From Ramlibacter pallidus (GTDB taxonomy: Bacteria > Pseudomonadota > Gammaproteobacteria > Burkholderiales > Burkholderiaceae_C): a DNA stretch of 64,000 nucleotides. This document shows positions 8,245 through 15,670 of this stretch, piece after piece (position 1 is the first letter of the stretch; each line of letters starts with the position of its first letter). The stretch covers positions 620,001 to 684,000 of the forward strand of contig NZ_JADDIV010000004.1 of NCBI RefSeq assembly GCF_015070875.1. Direction: 5' to 3'. The notes below the pieces were generated by a model. The model saw only the letters and a program-made list of their open reading frames with translations, was not told the origin of the DNA and ran no database searches. Position numbers and translations under genes: made by a program.

Positions 8245-8568
8245 ATGAGCAGCCGTCGAAGCCGCCAGATGCGGAAACAAGCCCGGGCCAGGCAGGAGCT
8301 CCCGGTCGCAACAGGTTGGCGGGATCCGCCAGCTGCGCGGCCCAGCCTGCCCGCGCCGCCCGCCGAGGGGTGGAAGCTGATGTCCACGAGCGTGCCGCAC
8401 CTGCGCGACGCGCCCTGGTGGGTGCGGCTCGCGATGGCGGCGTTCGAGAAGACGGGGATGCTGTTCGGTGCCGGACTGCTCGCCGCGGCGATCCTGCTTG
8501 GGGGCATGGCCGCGGTCCTTCCCTCGCTGCGGAGTGCCCTGCTGCGCTGGCTCCTCGGGTTCCTGTAG
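8245..8568 (+). CDS. Small single-span membrane protein, possibly SOS-controlled
   Basis: A 107-residue protein of unknown function. The first 45 residues are basic and Pro-rich. It has one clear hydrophobic helix (about residues 74-93, KTGMLFGAGLLAAAILLGGM) and a basic/hydrophobic C-terminus. GGAAGAG lies 4 bases before the ATG at 8245; an internal ATG at 8381 would give a 62-residue form containing the whole membrane helix. It sits 100 bp downstream of a LexA-type box. Small single-span SOS proteins elsewhere inhibit cell division (SidA) or depolarise the membrane (TisB). That link is inference from size and context only, and coding status is not certain. Confidence 0.55.
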   Translation: MSSRRSRQMRKQARARQELPVATGWRDPPAARPSLPAPPAEGWKLMSTSVPHLRDAPWWVRLAMAAFEKTGMLFGAGLLAAAILLGGMAAVLPSLRSALLRWLLGFL

Positions 8569-8730
8569 CGGAACTTGTCCCGTCCTGCCCACTGCCCATC
8601 CCCGGCCCGCGCACAGGACGTGCACAGGGTTGGCCGGTGCCGTCCACAGGATGCCCAGAGAAGCTCCCCATGGTTGTTGCTGGACATCCTTACAGCGACA
8701 GCGACAATCCTCCTTTGAGGAGAGAACGAG

Positions 8731-10146
8731 ATGTCCGCCGTCCTGAGCGCCGTTGATGACGACTTCCCGCGTGACCGCCAGGTGGCGCAGCTGCGCATCC
8801 CGCCGCATTCCATCGAGGCGGAGTCCAGCGTGCTGGGCGGCCTGCTGCTGGACAACCAGGCGTGGGACCGCGTCGGCGACCTGCTCACCGACGGCGATTT
8901 CTACCGCTACGAGCACAAGCTGATCTACGCGGCGATCGGCGGCCTGATCAACGCCACCCGGCCGGCCGACGTCATCACCGTCTACGAGCAGCTGCAGGGC
9001 CTCGGCAAGGCCGACGAGGTCGGCGGGCTGCCCTACCTGAACTCGCTGGCGCAGTACGTTCCGAGCGCCGCCAACATCCGGCGCTACGCGGAGATCGTGC
9101 GCGAGCGCTCGATCCTGCGCAAGCTGGTGTCGGCCAGCGACGAGATCGCCACCGCCGCCTTCAACCCGCAGGGCAAGCCGGTCGAGAAGATCCTCGACGA
9201 GGCCGAACAGAAGATCTTCCACATCGGGGAAGAGGGCTCGCGCATGAAGCAGGGCTTCCAGGGCATGGACTCCCTGGTGGTGCAGCTGCTGGACCGCGTG
9301 CAGGAGATGGCGGACAACCCGAACGACATCACGGGCGTGCCCACCGGCTTCTACGACCTGGACCGCATGACCTCGGGCATGCAGGCCGGCGACCTGATCA
9401 TCCTGGCCGCGCGCCCCTCGATGGGCAAGACCTCGCTGGCCATCAACATCGCCGAACACGTGGCGCTGCACGAGCAACTGCCGGTGGCGGTGTTCTCCAT
9501 GGAAATGGGCGCCGCCCAGCTCGCCGTACGTATCGTCGGCTCCATCGGCCGCATCGACCAGACCCACCTGCGCACCGGGCGCCTCACCGACGACGAGTGG
9601 CCGCGCCTGACGGAGGCCATCGAGAAGCTGCGCAACATCTCGCTGCACATCGACGAGACGCCCGGCCTCACGGTCAGCGAACTCCGGGCCAACGCGCGAC
9701 GCCTGGCGCGCCAGTGCGGCGGCAAGCTCGGCCTGATCGTGGTCGACTACCTCCAGCTGATGAGCGTCTCGGGCGGCATGGCCGAAGAGAACCGCGCCAC
9801 CGCGGTGGGCGAGATCTCGCGCGGCCTGAAGATGCTCGCCAAGGAGCTCGGCTGCCCCCTGATCGCCCTGTCGCAGCTGTCGCGGGGCGTCGAGGCGCGC
9901 ACCGACAAGCGCCCCATGATGAGCGACCTGCGCGAATCCGGCGCCATCGAGCAGGACGCGGACGTGATCATGTTCATCTACCGCGACGACTACTACAACA
10001 AGGACTCCAAGGAGCCCGGCGTCTCGGAGGTGATCATCAGCAAGCAGCGGAACGGCCCCACCGGCACGGTGAAGATGGCCTTCGTCAAGCAGCTCACCAA
10101 GTTCGAGAACCTGGCGATGGGCGGGGGCGGCAGCGACGATTTCTGA
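8731..10146 (+). CDS. dnaB: Replicative DNA helicase DnaB
   Basis: DnaB, 471 residues, is the hexameric 5'-3' helicase that drives the replication fork. The N-terminal primase-interacting domain (about 20-125, LRIPPHSIEAESSVLGGLLL) is followed by a linker and the RecA-type ATPase with Walker A RPSMGKTS (about 228-235), Walker B LIVVDYLQLM, and the arginine-finger region near the C-terminus. Length is normal and no intein is present. The ATG is preceded by GAGGAG. Its place right after rpsR-rplI is the usual one in proteobacteria. Confidence 0.98.
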   Translation: MSAVLSAVDDDFPRDRQVAQLRIPPHSIEAESSVLGGLLLDNQAWDRVGDLLTDGDFYRYEHKLIYAAIGGLINATRPADVITVYEQLQGLGKADEVGGLPYLNSLAQYVPSAANIRRYAEIVRERSILRKLVSASDEIATAAFNPQGKPVEKILDEAEQKIFHIGEEGSRMKQGFQGMDSLVVQLLDRVQEMADNPNDITGVPTGFYDLDRMTSGMQAGDLIILAARPSMGKTSLAINIAEHVALHEQLPVAVFSMEMGAAQLAVRIVGSIGRIDQTHLRTGRLTDDEWPRLTEAIEKLRNISLHIDETPGLTVSELRANARRLARQCGGKLGLIVVDYLQLMSVSGGMAEENRATAVGEISRGLKMLAKELGCPLIALSQLSRGVEARTDKRPMMSDLRESGAIEQDADVIMFIYRDDYYNKDSKEPGVSEVIISKQRNGPTGTVKMAFVKQLTKFENLAMGGGGSDDF

Positions 10147-10227
10147 CGCATCGGTTTGCCGCTCCTTTCCTACGCGGCGCGCGTGCGCCGCGGGCGATGC
10201 TGGTCCCAGGACACCCTGGAGACGACC

Positions 10228-10593
10228 ATGCAAGAGATGAACCTGATGCCGACGCTGGCCGAGGCCAACCTGCCGATGCCGGTGGAACAGGTGCCGCCCG
10301 AACTCGACGAACCCTCCACGCTGGAGAAGATCAAGGCCGTCGACGAGGCGCGCGACAGCTTTCCCGGCGAGCACTGGCTGGTGCTGGCGCTGGGCATCGC
10401 GGTGTGGCAGTTCACGCGCAAGGACCGCCATTGGGCCGTGCGCACGGCCGGTGCCTTCGCGGCCAGCGCCCTGGTGGCACGCGCCGCGAGTGGGCGCGAC
10501 GGGCTGTCGAAGGTGCTGCGCTACACGCCGTTCGGGCGCGGCATCTCCAACTGCCCGCCGTCGGAACACAACCCGCCGCACAAGAAGGCCTGA
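10228..10593 (+). CDS. Hypothetical small protein with a short hydrophobic stretch
   Basis: A 121-residue protein that I do not recognise. The first 50 residues are acidic and Met/Pro-rich, followed by a hydrophobic segment (EHWLVLALGIAVWQF) and a second weakly hydrophobic Ala-rich segment (TAGAFAASALVARAA), so it may sit at the membrane. The ATG at 10228 is chosen because CTGGAGAC lies just upstream; starts further up lack a ribosome-binding site. It lies 81 bp after dnaB and converges on phoH across the inverted-repeat element at 10598-10696. Confidence 0.6.
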   Translation: MQEMNLMPTLAEANLPMPVEQVPPELDEPSTLEKIKAVDEARDSFPGEHWLVLALGIAVWQFTRKDRHWAVRTAGAFAASALVARAASGRDGLSKVLRYTPFGRGISNCPPSEHNPPHKKA

Positions 10594-10597
10594 AGGC

Positions 10598-10696
10598 CGT
10601 CATCCCCGCGGAGGCGGGCAGCGCCCGAATGGAAGAAGGGCGCCGCGGCGCCCTTCCTTGAATGCCCTGGATTCCCGCCTGCGCGGGAATGACGGG
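10598..10696. repeat. Composite dRS3/REP-like inverted repeat between convergent genes
   Basis: Two copies of an element of the form GTCAT(T/C)CCCGC-N4-GCGGGAAT face each other: 10598-10619 (CGTCATCCCCGCGGAGGCGG) and 10669-10696 (GGATTCCCGCCTGCGCGGGA). Between them lies a separate hairpin, AAGGGCGCC...GGCGCCCTT (about 10635-10656). The whole can fold as a long cruciform and would end transcription from both sides. Related single copies lie at 48653, 55487 and 57690. Confidence 0.8.
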
Positions 10697-10698
10697 GT

Positions 10699-12384
10699 TT
10701 ACAGCACGTCGCTGGCGAAATCCGCCAGCCTGGAACGCTCCCCGCGCGCCAGCGTGATGTGCCCGCTGTGCGGCCAACCCTTGAACTTGTCCACGGCGAA
10801 CGTCAGGCCCGAGGAACCTTCCGTGAGGTAGGGCGTGTCGATCTGCGCGAGGTTGCCCATGCAGATGATCTTGGTGCCCGGGCCCGCGCGCGTGATCAGC
10901 GTCTTCATCTGCTTGGGCGTCAGGTTCTGCGCCTCGTCGATGATCACGTACTTGTTCAGGAAGGTGCGGCCGCGCATGAAGTTCATGCTCTTGATCTTGA
11001 TGCGGCTGCGGATCAGTTCGTTGGTCGCGGCGCGGCCCCATTCGCCGGCGCCGTTGTCGGTCTTGCCGAGCACTTCGAGGTTGTCGTCGAGCGCGCCCAT
11101 CCAGGGGCCCATCTTCTCCTCCTCGGTGCCGGGCAGGAAGCCGATGTCCTCGCCCACGCTCACCGTGGCGCGCGTCATGATGATCTCGGTGTAGCGGCGC
11201 TCGTCCAGCACCTGCGTCAGGCCCGCGGCCAGCGCCATCAGGGTCTTGCCGGTGCCCGCCGTGCCGGAGAGCGTCACGAAGTCGACCTCCGGGTCCATCA
11301 GCAGGTTCATCGCGAAGTTCTGCTCGCGGTTGCGCGTGGTCACGCCCCAGACGGCGTTCTTCAGGTGGCCAAAGTCCTTCAGCGTCTTGAGCACCGCCGT
11401 CTTGCCGCGGATCTCGGTCACGCGCGCATAGAGGCTGGGCTCGCCCGGCGCCTCGAAGTAGACGAACTGGTTGATGAAGAGGCCGGGCACGACCGGCCCG
11501 CTCACGCGGTAGAAGGTGTGGCTGCCGCTCTGCCAGCTCTCCACGTTGCCGTGGGTCGACCAGAAATCGTGGGGCAGGGCGAGCGAACCCGAATACATCA
11601 GGTCCAGGTCGTCCAGCGTCTTGTCGTTGCGGTAGTCCTCGGTGTTCAGGCCCAGCGCGCGCGCCTTGACGCGCATGTTGATGTCCTTGGACACCAGCAC
11701 CACCTGGCGCGGCGCGTGCTTTTCCTGCAAGGCCTGCACCACGCTCAGGATCTGGTTGTCCGCCTTGCCCGGCGGCAGGCCCATCGGCAGGCCGGAAGGC
11801 GACAAGGGCATCGTCTGGAAGAACAGGCAGCCGCCGGCTTCCTTGTGCCCGGTGCTGTCCAGCTTCAGGCCGCTGGCGATGTCCGCCGTCGGCGGGCTGG
11901 CCATGGCGTCGAGCGACCGGCTGGCCTGCCGTGCGTTGCGCGCGACCTCGGTCGTGCCCTTCTTGTGGCCGTCCAGTTCCTCCAGCACCACCATCGGCAG
12001 GAAGATGTCGTGCTCGTCGAAGCGGAACAGGCTCATCGGGTCGTGCATCAGCACGTTCGTGTCCAGCACGAACATCTTGGCCGTGCCCGACGATTTCTTC
12101 TTCTTCGGCTGCGCGGCCGGCACGGTGACGTCCTTGCGCATCCGGCGGGCGGGCTGCGGTTCGTCCAGGTAGGTCTCCACCTCGGCGTCGTAGCTGCCGG
12201 CGGGTACGTCGCCGCCACCGGCGCGGGGATCGAAGTCGTCCTGCGCCTGCGGGCGCTCCAGCAGCGTTTCAGCCGCCGGAGCCTCCGTTTTTCGCGCCGC
12301 CTTGTGCGAGGAACGGGCCGGGGCGTCGAGGGCTTCCGGCGGGAGCATGGCGGCGCGCTTGGTCGGTGCGGGAGGCAGGGGCAT
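10699..12384 (-). CDS. PIN-PhoH family ATPase/ribonuclease (YlaK-like)
   Basis: A 561-residue protein combining an N-terminal PIN nuclease domain (about 100-240, KMFVLDTNVLMHDPMSLF and VVLEELDGHKKG, with the acidic metal ligands) and a C-terminal PhoH ATPase domain (Walker A GTAGTGKT near residue 375; IIDEAQNLTPKQMKTLITRA). PhoH2-type proteins of this kind unwind and cleave RNA. The first 90 residues are a Pro/Ala/Lys-rich, probably disordered region. The ATG at 12384 follows a leader with its own terminator-like hairpin (12421-12450) and a promoter near 12503-12530. It is transcribed against the sigma-factor gene. Confidence 0.93.
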   Translation of the reverse strand: MPLPPAPTKRAAMLPPEALDAPARSSHKAARKTEAPAAETLLERPQAQDDFDPRAGGGDVPAGSYDAEVETYLDEPQPARRMRKDVTVPAAQPKKKKSSGTAKMFVLDTNVLMHDPMSLFRFDEHDIFLPMVVLEELDGHKKGTTEVARNARQASRSLDAMASPPTADIASGLKLDSTGHKEAGGCLFFQTMPLSPSGLPMGLPPGKADNQILSVVQALQEKHAPRQVVLVSKDINMRVKARALGLNTEDYRNDKTLDDLDLMYSGSLALPHDFWSTHGNVESWQSGSHTFYRVSGPVVPGLFINQFVYFEAPGEPSLYARVTEIRGKTAVLKTLKDFGHLKNAVWGVTTRNREQNFAMNLLMDPEVDFVTLSGTAGTGKTLMALAAGLTQVLDERRYTEIIMTRATVSVGEDIGFLPGTEEEKMGPWMGALDDNLEVLGKTDNGAGEWGRAATNELIRSRIKIKSMNFMRGRTFLNKYVIIDEAQNLTPKQMKTLITRAGPGTKIICMGNLAQIDTPYLTEGSSGLTFAVDKFKGWPHSGHITLARGERSRLADFASDVL

Positions 12385-12420
12385 GTGGGGTACGGCTTCC
12401 TGATGAGATGAGCGGGGAAC

Positions 12421-12450
12421 AAAAAAGCCGCCAGGCGGGCCAGGCGGCTT
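12421..12450 (-). promoter_or_regulatory. Terminator-like hairpin in the phoH-family leader (possible attenuator)
   Basis: Read on the minus strand, AAGCCGCC pairs with GGCGGCTT around a 10-nt loop and is followed by six T. It lies 37 bp upstream of the phoH-family start and about 50 nt after a predicted transcription start, with no complete gene ahead of it. It therefore looks like a conditional terminator of the phoH transcript. Confidence 0.55.
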
Positions 12451-12502
12451 CTTCGGGTCTGACGGTGATGACGCTGTGCGTCGGGATCAACGGCATGAAT
12501 TC

Positions 12503-12530
12503 ATTATGCACACCAAGCCGGGCAGGACAA
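12503..12530 (-). promoter_or_regulatory. Candidate sigma-70 promoter for the phoH-family gene
   Basis: On the minus strand TTGTCC (12530-12525) is separated by 16 bp from CATAAT (12508-12503). The predicted start near 12496 gives a leader of about 110 nt containing the hairpin at 12421-12450. An ATG at 12496 opens a frame (MPLIPTHSVITVRPEEA...) that could be a leader peptide. Confidence 0.45.
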
Positions 12531-12592
12531 TGTCGGACGGTTTCCTGTTGTGCTGAAGCGTCATGCGGCTGAGCCAACCTATACTGCGCCGC

Positions 12593-13198
12593 ATGACACC
12601 GGACGGCGGTCGCACGCTGCAGGAGCTCCTCGCCGACACCGCGCGTGGCGACCACGCGGCGTTCGCCACCGTCTACCAGCGCACGCACGCGCATCTGTTC
12701 GGCGTCGCCCTTCGTATGTTGGGGCGTGAGCAGGCCGCAGAAGACGCGTTGCAGGAAGCCTTCGTCAGCGTGTGGAAGAGCGCCACCCAGTACCGCAGCC
12801 AGGTGGGCGGGGTGGAGGTGCAGCCCATGACCTGGCTGATCGCGATCGTCCGCAACAAGGCGCTGGATGCGCTGCGCTCGCGCGCCCGCCGCAAGGAGAC
12901 CGAGCTGCCCGACGCCGATGCCCTGGACCAAGGCGATCCCGCGACCCCCGGCCAAGCCGGCGGCGCCAGCGCGCTGGAGCTCCTGGTGCAGGCGACCCAG
13001 GCCCTGCAGATCGAGGATTGCATGGGTGCCCTGCAGGGCAGCCACCGCCAGAGCCTCGCGCTCGCCTACTACCAGGGGCTGTCGCACGCGGAGATCGCGG
13101 CGCAGATGGGCGCGCCGCTGGGGTCGGTCAAGGCGTGGATCCGCCGCGGGCTGGAGCGGCTCAAGGCGTGCCTGCAGTCACGGGGCGTGGCGGCATGA
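12593..13198 (+). CDS. ECF sigma factor (SigK-like)
   Basis: A 201-residue extracytoplasmic-function sigma factor. Region 2 runs from about residue 25 (AFATVYQRTHAHLFGVALRML to DALQEAFVSVWK) and region 4 lies at about 145-195 (QSLALAYYQGLSHAEIAAQM and SVKAWIRRGLERLK). The product recruits RNA polymerase to stress promoters when its anti-sigma partner, encoded immediately downstream with an ATGA overlap, releases it. The ATG at 12593 was preferred to one at 12563 because TATACT, a good -10 box, lies at about 12580, which makes the upstream start unlikely. The resulting leader would be nearly absent. Confidence 0.9.
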   Translation: MTPDGGRTLQELLADTARGDHAAFATVYQRTHAHLFGVALRMLGREQAAEDALQEAFVSVWKSATQYRSQVGGVEVQPMTWLIAIVRNKALDALRSRARRKETELPDADALDQGDPATPGQAGGASALELLVQATQALQIEDCMGALQGSHRQSLALAYYQGLSHAEIAAQMGAPLGSVKAWIRRGLERLKACLQSRGVAA

Positions 13199-13935
13199 GG
13201 TACGCCGACCCGCGACTGGTGGAGCACCTGGCTTCGGCCTATGCGCTCGGCACGCTCACGCTGCGTGCGCGCCGGCGCTTCGAACGCCTGCGGCGCGAGC
13301 GCCCGGACGTCGACCTCGCGGCCACGCAGTGGGAAGTGCGGCTGGCGCAGCTGGCGCCCTCCGTGCCCGCGGTGCGTCCTTCGCCGCGCGTGTGGCTGGC
13401 CATCGAGGCGCGGACACTCCCGCCGGCGACCGCGCGGCCGCCTGGCCGCTGGTGGGGATGGTTCACCCCCGCCGCCCTGGGCATGGGCCTCGGCGGGTTG
13501 GCGACGGGCCTGGCCATCGCGTTCGCGACGGTGCTGGTCGCGCCCGCGCTGTTCCTGTCCGCGGACAAGGCCGCGATGCGCAGCGGCGAGAAGCTGCCCA
13601 TGAGCTACGTGGGCCTGCTGACCGATGCGCAGGGCGACGGCAAGCTGCTGGTCAGCTCGCTGCGCCACGGCCGCACCATGACGATCAAGGTGATCGGACC
13701 CATCAGCGCGCCGGCCGCCGGGCGGTTGATGCTGTGGGCGGTGCCGGCGCAGGGTGCGCCCTTCCTGCTGGGGCCCGTGCCGGGCACGGGGTCGGCAGTC
13801 TCGACCTTGCCGGACACGTCGGAGAAGCTGCTGTCCAACGTGCGCAAGCTGGTGGTCACCGTGGAAACCGCCGAAAGGCCTGCCGCTCCCAGTGGCACCC
13901 CGGTGTTCGCCGGCAACTGCGCCAAGCTCTGGTAA
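13195..13935 (+). CDS. Anti-sigma factor, RskA/anti-sigma-K type
   Basis: A 246-residue inner-membrane anti-sigma protein. The N-terminal 85 residues (YADPRLVEHLASAYALGTLTLRARRRFE) match the sigma-binding anti-sigma domain. One membrane helix lies at about 88-120, and the periplasmic C-terminal half (about 125-246) is the RskA/anti-sigma-K domain with VSSLRHGRTMTIKV and ERPAAPSGTPVFAG. It overlaps the sigma gene by 4 bp (ATGA), so the two are made together. The signal it senses is unknown. The secreted TPR gene at 14060 may belong to the same unit. Confidence 0.9.
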   Translation: MRYADPRLVEHLASAYALGTLTLRARRRFERLRRERPDVDLAATQWEVRLAQLAPSVPAVRPSPRVWLAIEARTLPPATARPPGRWWGWFTPAALGMGLGGLATGLAIAFATVLVAPALFLSADKAAMRSGEKLPMSYVGLLTDAQGDGKLLVSSLRHGRTMTIKVIGPISAPAAGRLMLWAVPAQGAPFLLGPVPGTGSAVSTLPDTSEKLLSNVRKLVVTVETAERPAAPSGTPVFAGNCAKLW

Positions 13936-14059
13936 CACCTCGCAGCGAATTTTCCTGCCTGGCGATCGCGGGCGCTGCATCCAAATCCCGGAAGCCTCCG
14001 TTTGTGGGAGGTGCCGCGAAGAACGCAGCACTCCCATCCACCGATCCAGGAGCTTCGCG

Positions 14060-14539
14060 ATGAATCCTTCTTCCACCCTCCGTCGCCTGTTCGCCGTTCC
14101 CGTCCTCGGCCTGGCACTGGCCCTGGCGCAGGGCGTGCACGCCGCCGACACTTCCCCCGTCGCGGTGCCGAGCGCGCAGCCCGACGACTTCGCGGCCGGC
14201 AAGAAGGCCGTCGAGGCGAAGAACTGGAAGGCCGCATCCGACAGCTTCGCCCGGGCCGCCGCCAGGGATCCGCGCAACGCGGACGCCTTCAACATGCTCG
14301 GCTACTCCCTGCGCTGGCAGAACCGCTACGACGAAGCCTTCGCCGCCTACGACAAGGCGCTGGCGCTGGACCCCAACCACAAGGGCGCGCTCAGCTACTC
14401 GGGCATCGGCTACGTGAAGGCGGGCCGTCGCGCCGAGGCGGAAGCCCGCCTCGCGCGCCTGCAGGCCCTGTGTGCGAACTGCGCCGAGACCGCGGAATTG
14501 CAGAAGGCGCTGGCCGGTGCGCCGGTCGCCGGCAAGTAA
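14060..14539 (+). CDS. Secreted TPR-repeat protein
   Basis: A 159-residue protein with a Sec signal peptide (residues 1-29, cleavage probably after QGVHA-A) and two to three TPR units (AAGKKAVEAKNWKAASDSFA, DAFNMLGYSLRWQNRYDEAFA, KGALSYSGIGYVKAGRRAEA). A CANCAE cysteine pair near the C-terminus may form a disulfide in the periplasm. AGGAG lies 7 bases before the ATG. It follows the anti-sigma gene by 124 bp and may be co-regulated with, or a target of, that sigma factor; this is inferred from position only. Confidence 0.85.
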   Translation: MNPSSTLRRLFAVPVLGLALALAQGVHAADTSPVAVPSAQPDDFAAGKKAVEAKNWKAASDSFARAAARDPRNADAFNMLGYSLRWQNRYDEAFAAYDKALALDPNHKGALSYSGIGYVKAGRRAEAEARLARLQALCANCAETAELQKALAGAPVAGK

Positions 14540-14545
14540 GGCAAA

Positions 14546-14580
14546 GAAGAAGAGCCGCGGGCCCTGGGGCCGGCGGCTCT
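14546..14580 (-). terminator. Terminator for the peroxiredoxin gene
   Basis: AGAGCCGC and GCGGCTCT form an 8-bp stem around a GC-rich loop. On the minus strand the stem is followed by TTCTTCTTTG, fitting termination of the gene ending at 14609. Confidence 0.6.
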
Positions 14581-14608
14581 GCTGTTGGGCTGGCGGAAGC
14601 CAGGCGCG

Positions 14609-15085
14609 TCAGGCGGCCTTCTTCAGCAGCTTGACGGCCTTGAGGACCTCGTCGACGTGGCCGGGGACCTTCAGGCCGCGCCATTCCTGCTTGAGGATGC
14701 CGTCGGCGCCGACCAGGAAGGTGCTGCGCTCGATGCCCTTGACCTTCTTGCCGTACATGATCTTGTTCTTGACCACGCCGAACATGTGGCACATCTTCTC
14801 TTCGGTGTCGGCGATCAGCTCGAAGGGCAGCTCGAGCTTGGTCTTGAACTCGTCGTGCGACTTCATGTTGTCGCGCGAGACGCCGAACACGACGGCGCCG
14901 GCCTTCACGAAGTCCTTGTACTTGTCGCGGAACTGCATGGCTTCGGTGGTGCAGCCGGGGGTGTTGTCCTTCGGGTAGAAGTACAGCACCACGATCTGGC
15001 CCACGTGGGAGGTGTTGGTGACCTTGACGCCGCCCGTGGCGTTCGCTTCGAATTCGGGGAGGGGTTTGTTGACAACGATCGCCAT
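14609..15085 (-). CDS. bcp: Thioredoxin-dependent peroxiredoxin (PrxQ/Bcp)
   Basis: A 158-residue PrxQ-type peroxidase that reduces hydrogen peroxide and organic peroxides with thioredoxin. The active-site loop is FYPKDNTPGCTTEAM with peroxidatic Cys45. The second cysteine usually found five residues later is Met50 here, and the only other cysteine is Cys99 (EEKMCHMFG). Resolution must therefore use Cys99, another protein or a small thiol. A good AGGACC site lies before the ATG. It is a single gene, convergent with the TPR gene. Confidence 0.94.
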   Translation of the reverse strand: MAIVVNKPLPEFEANATGGVKVTNTSHVGQIVVLYFYPKDNTPGCTTEAMQFRDKYKDFVKAGAVVFGVSRDNMKSHDEFKTKLELPFELIADTEEKMCHMFGVVKNKIMYGKKVKGIERSTFLVGADGILKQEWRGLKVPGHVDEVLKAVKLLKKAA

Positions 15086-15202
15086 AGGTCCTGGTGCGTG
15101 TTTGGTTCTGTGTGACAGTCTTGCTCGTTGGCGGGGGCTTCGCGCAGGCCCGGCCGCAATGCGCGATTTTACCGCGAAACGGGCTGCGGCCGCCCTTTGG
15201 CC

Positions 15203-15577
15203 TCAGGGCGCCGTCTCGAGCAGCAGGGCCACGGCGACTTCGCGCCCCTCCTGCGCCAGGATGTTGTAGGTGCGGCAGGCGGCCGCGGTGTCCATGGTTT
15301 CGATGCCGATGCGCCGCATCGCCAGGGGCGCGACCCACGCCGGATGCGGAAAGCGGATGCGCGGGCCGCTGCCGAAGATCACGACCTCCACCTGCAGCTG
15401 CGCCAGCGCCTCGAAGTCGGCGACGCCCAGCGCGTCGAAGCCGGCGGCCCAGGCGAAGCGCTCCCCGCGCGAGCCGATCACCACGTTGTGCGTGATCTTC
15501 TCGCCGCCCACGCCCACCCAGCCGGGGCCATAGCCCGTGATGGTCTGGACGTCGGATTGATCGGGCTGGAGCTTCAA
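15203..15577 (-). CDS. Mth938-like (NDUFAF3/DUF498) domain protein
   Basis: A 124-residue single-domain protein of the Mth938-like fold. Characteristic segments are ITGYGPGWVGVGGEKI, VVIFGSGPRIRFP and MDTAAACRTYNILAQEGR. Relatives include the mitochondrial complex I assembly factor NDUFAF3, but the bacterial role is unknown. The start is TTG at 15577 because it gives the family N-terminus (MKLQPDQSDVQTITGYG); no ATG is available and no clear ribosome-binding site is seen. It is divergent from alaA, 93 bp away. Confidence 0.85.
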   Translation of the reverse strand: MKLQPDQSDVQTITGYGPGWVGVGGEKITHNVVIGSRGERFAWAAGFDALGVADFEALAQLQVEVVIFGSGPRIRFPHPAWVAPLAMRRIGIETMDTAAACRTYNILAQEGREVAVALLLETAP

Positions 15578-15670
15578 GGGCGGTGTGCGGCGGACAGGCG
15601 CGGGGGGCCGCGCGGGACTGTGGTCAAATTATAGGTTTCACCTCGCATCCGCGCCCGTCAGGAGGGCTTT

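Noticed and set aside
8569-8730. CACAGG-containing sequences upstream of dnaB as DnaA boxes or an origin
   Set aside because: None matches TTATCCACA with one mismatch or less, they are not clustered, and the gene context (rplI-dnaB) is not that of oriC in Burkholderiales.
8154-8756. A 200-codon plus-strand frame ahead of dnaB starting near the LexA-type box
   Set aside because: It has no ribosome-binding site, an Arg/Ala/Pro-rich low-complexity product and overlaps the dnaB start; the frame at 8245 is better supported.
12563-12592. An earlier ATG for the ECF sigma factor at 12563
   Set aside because: A TATACT promoter box at about 12580 would lie inside the coding region, and the added ten residues are not part of sigma region 2.
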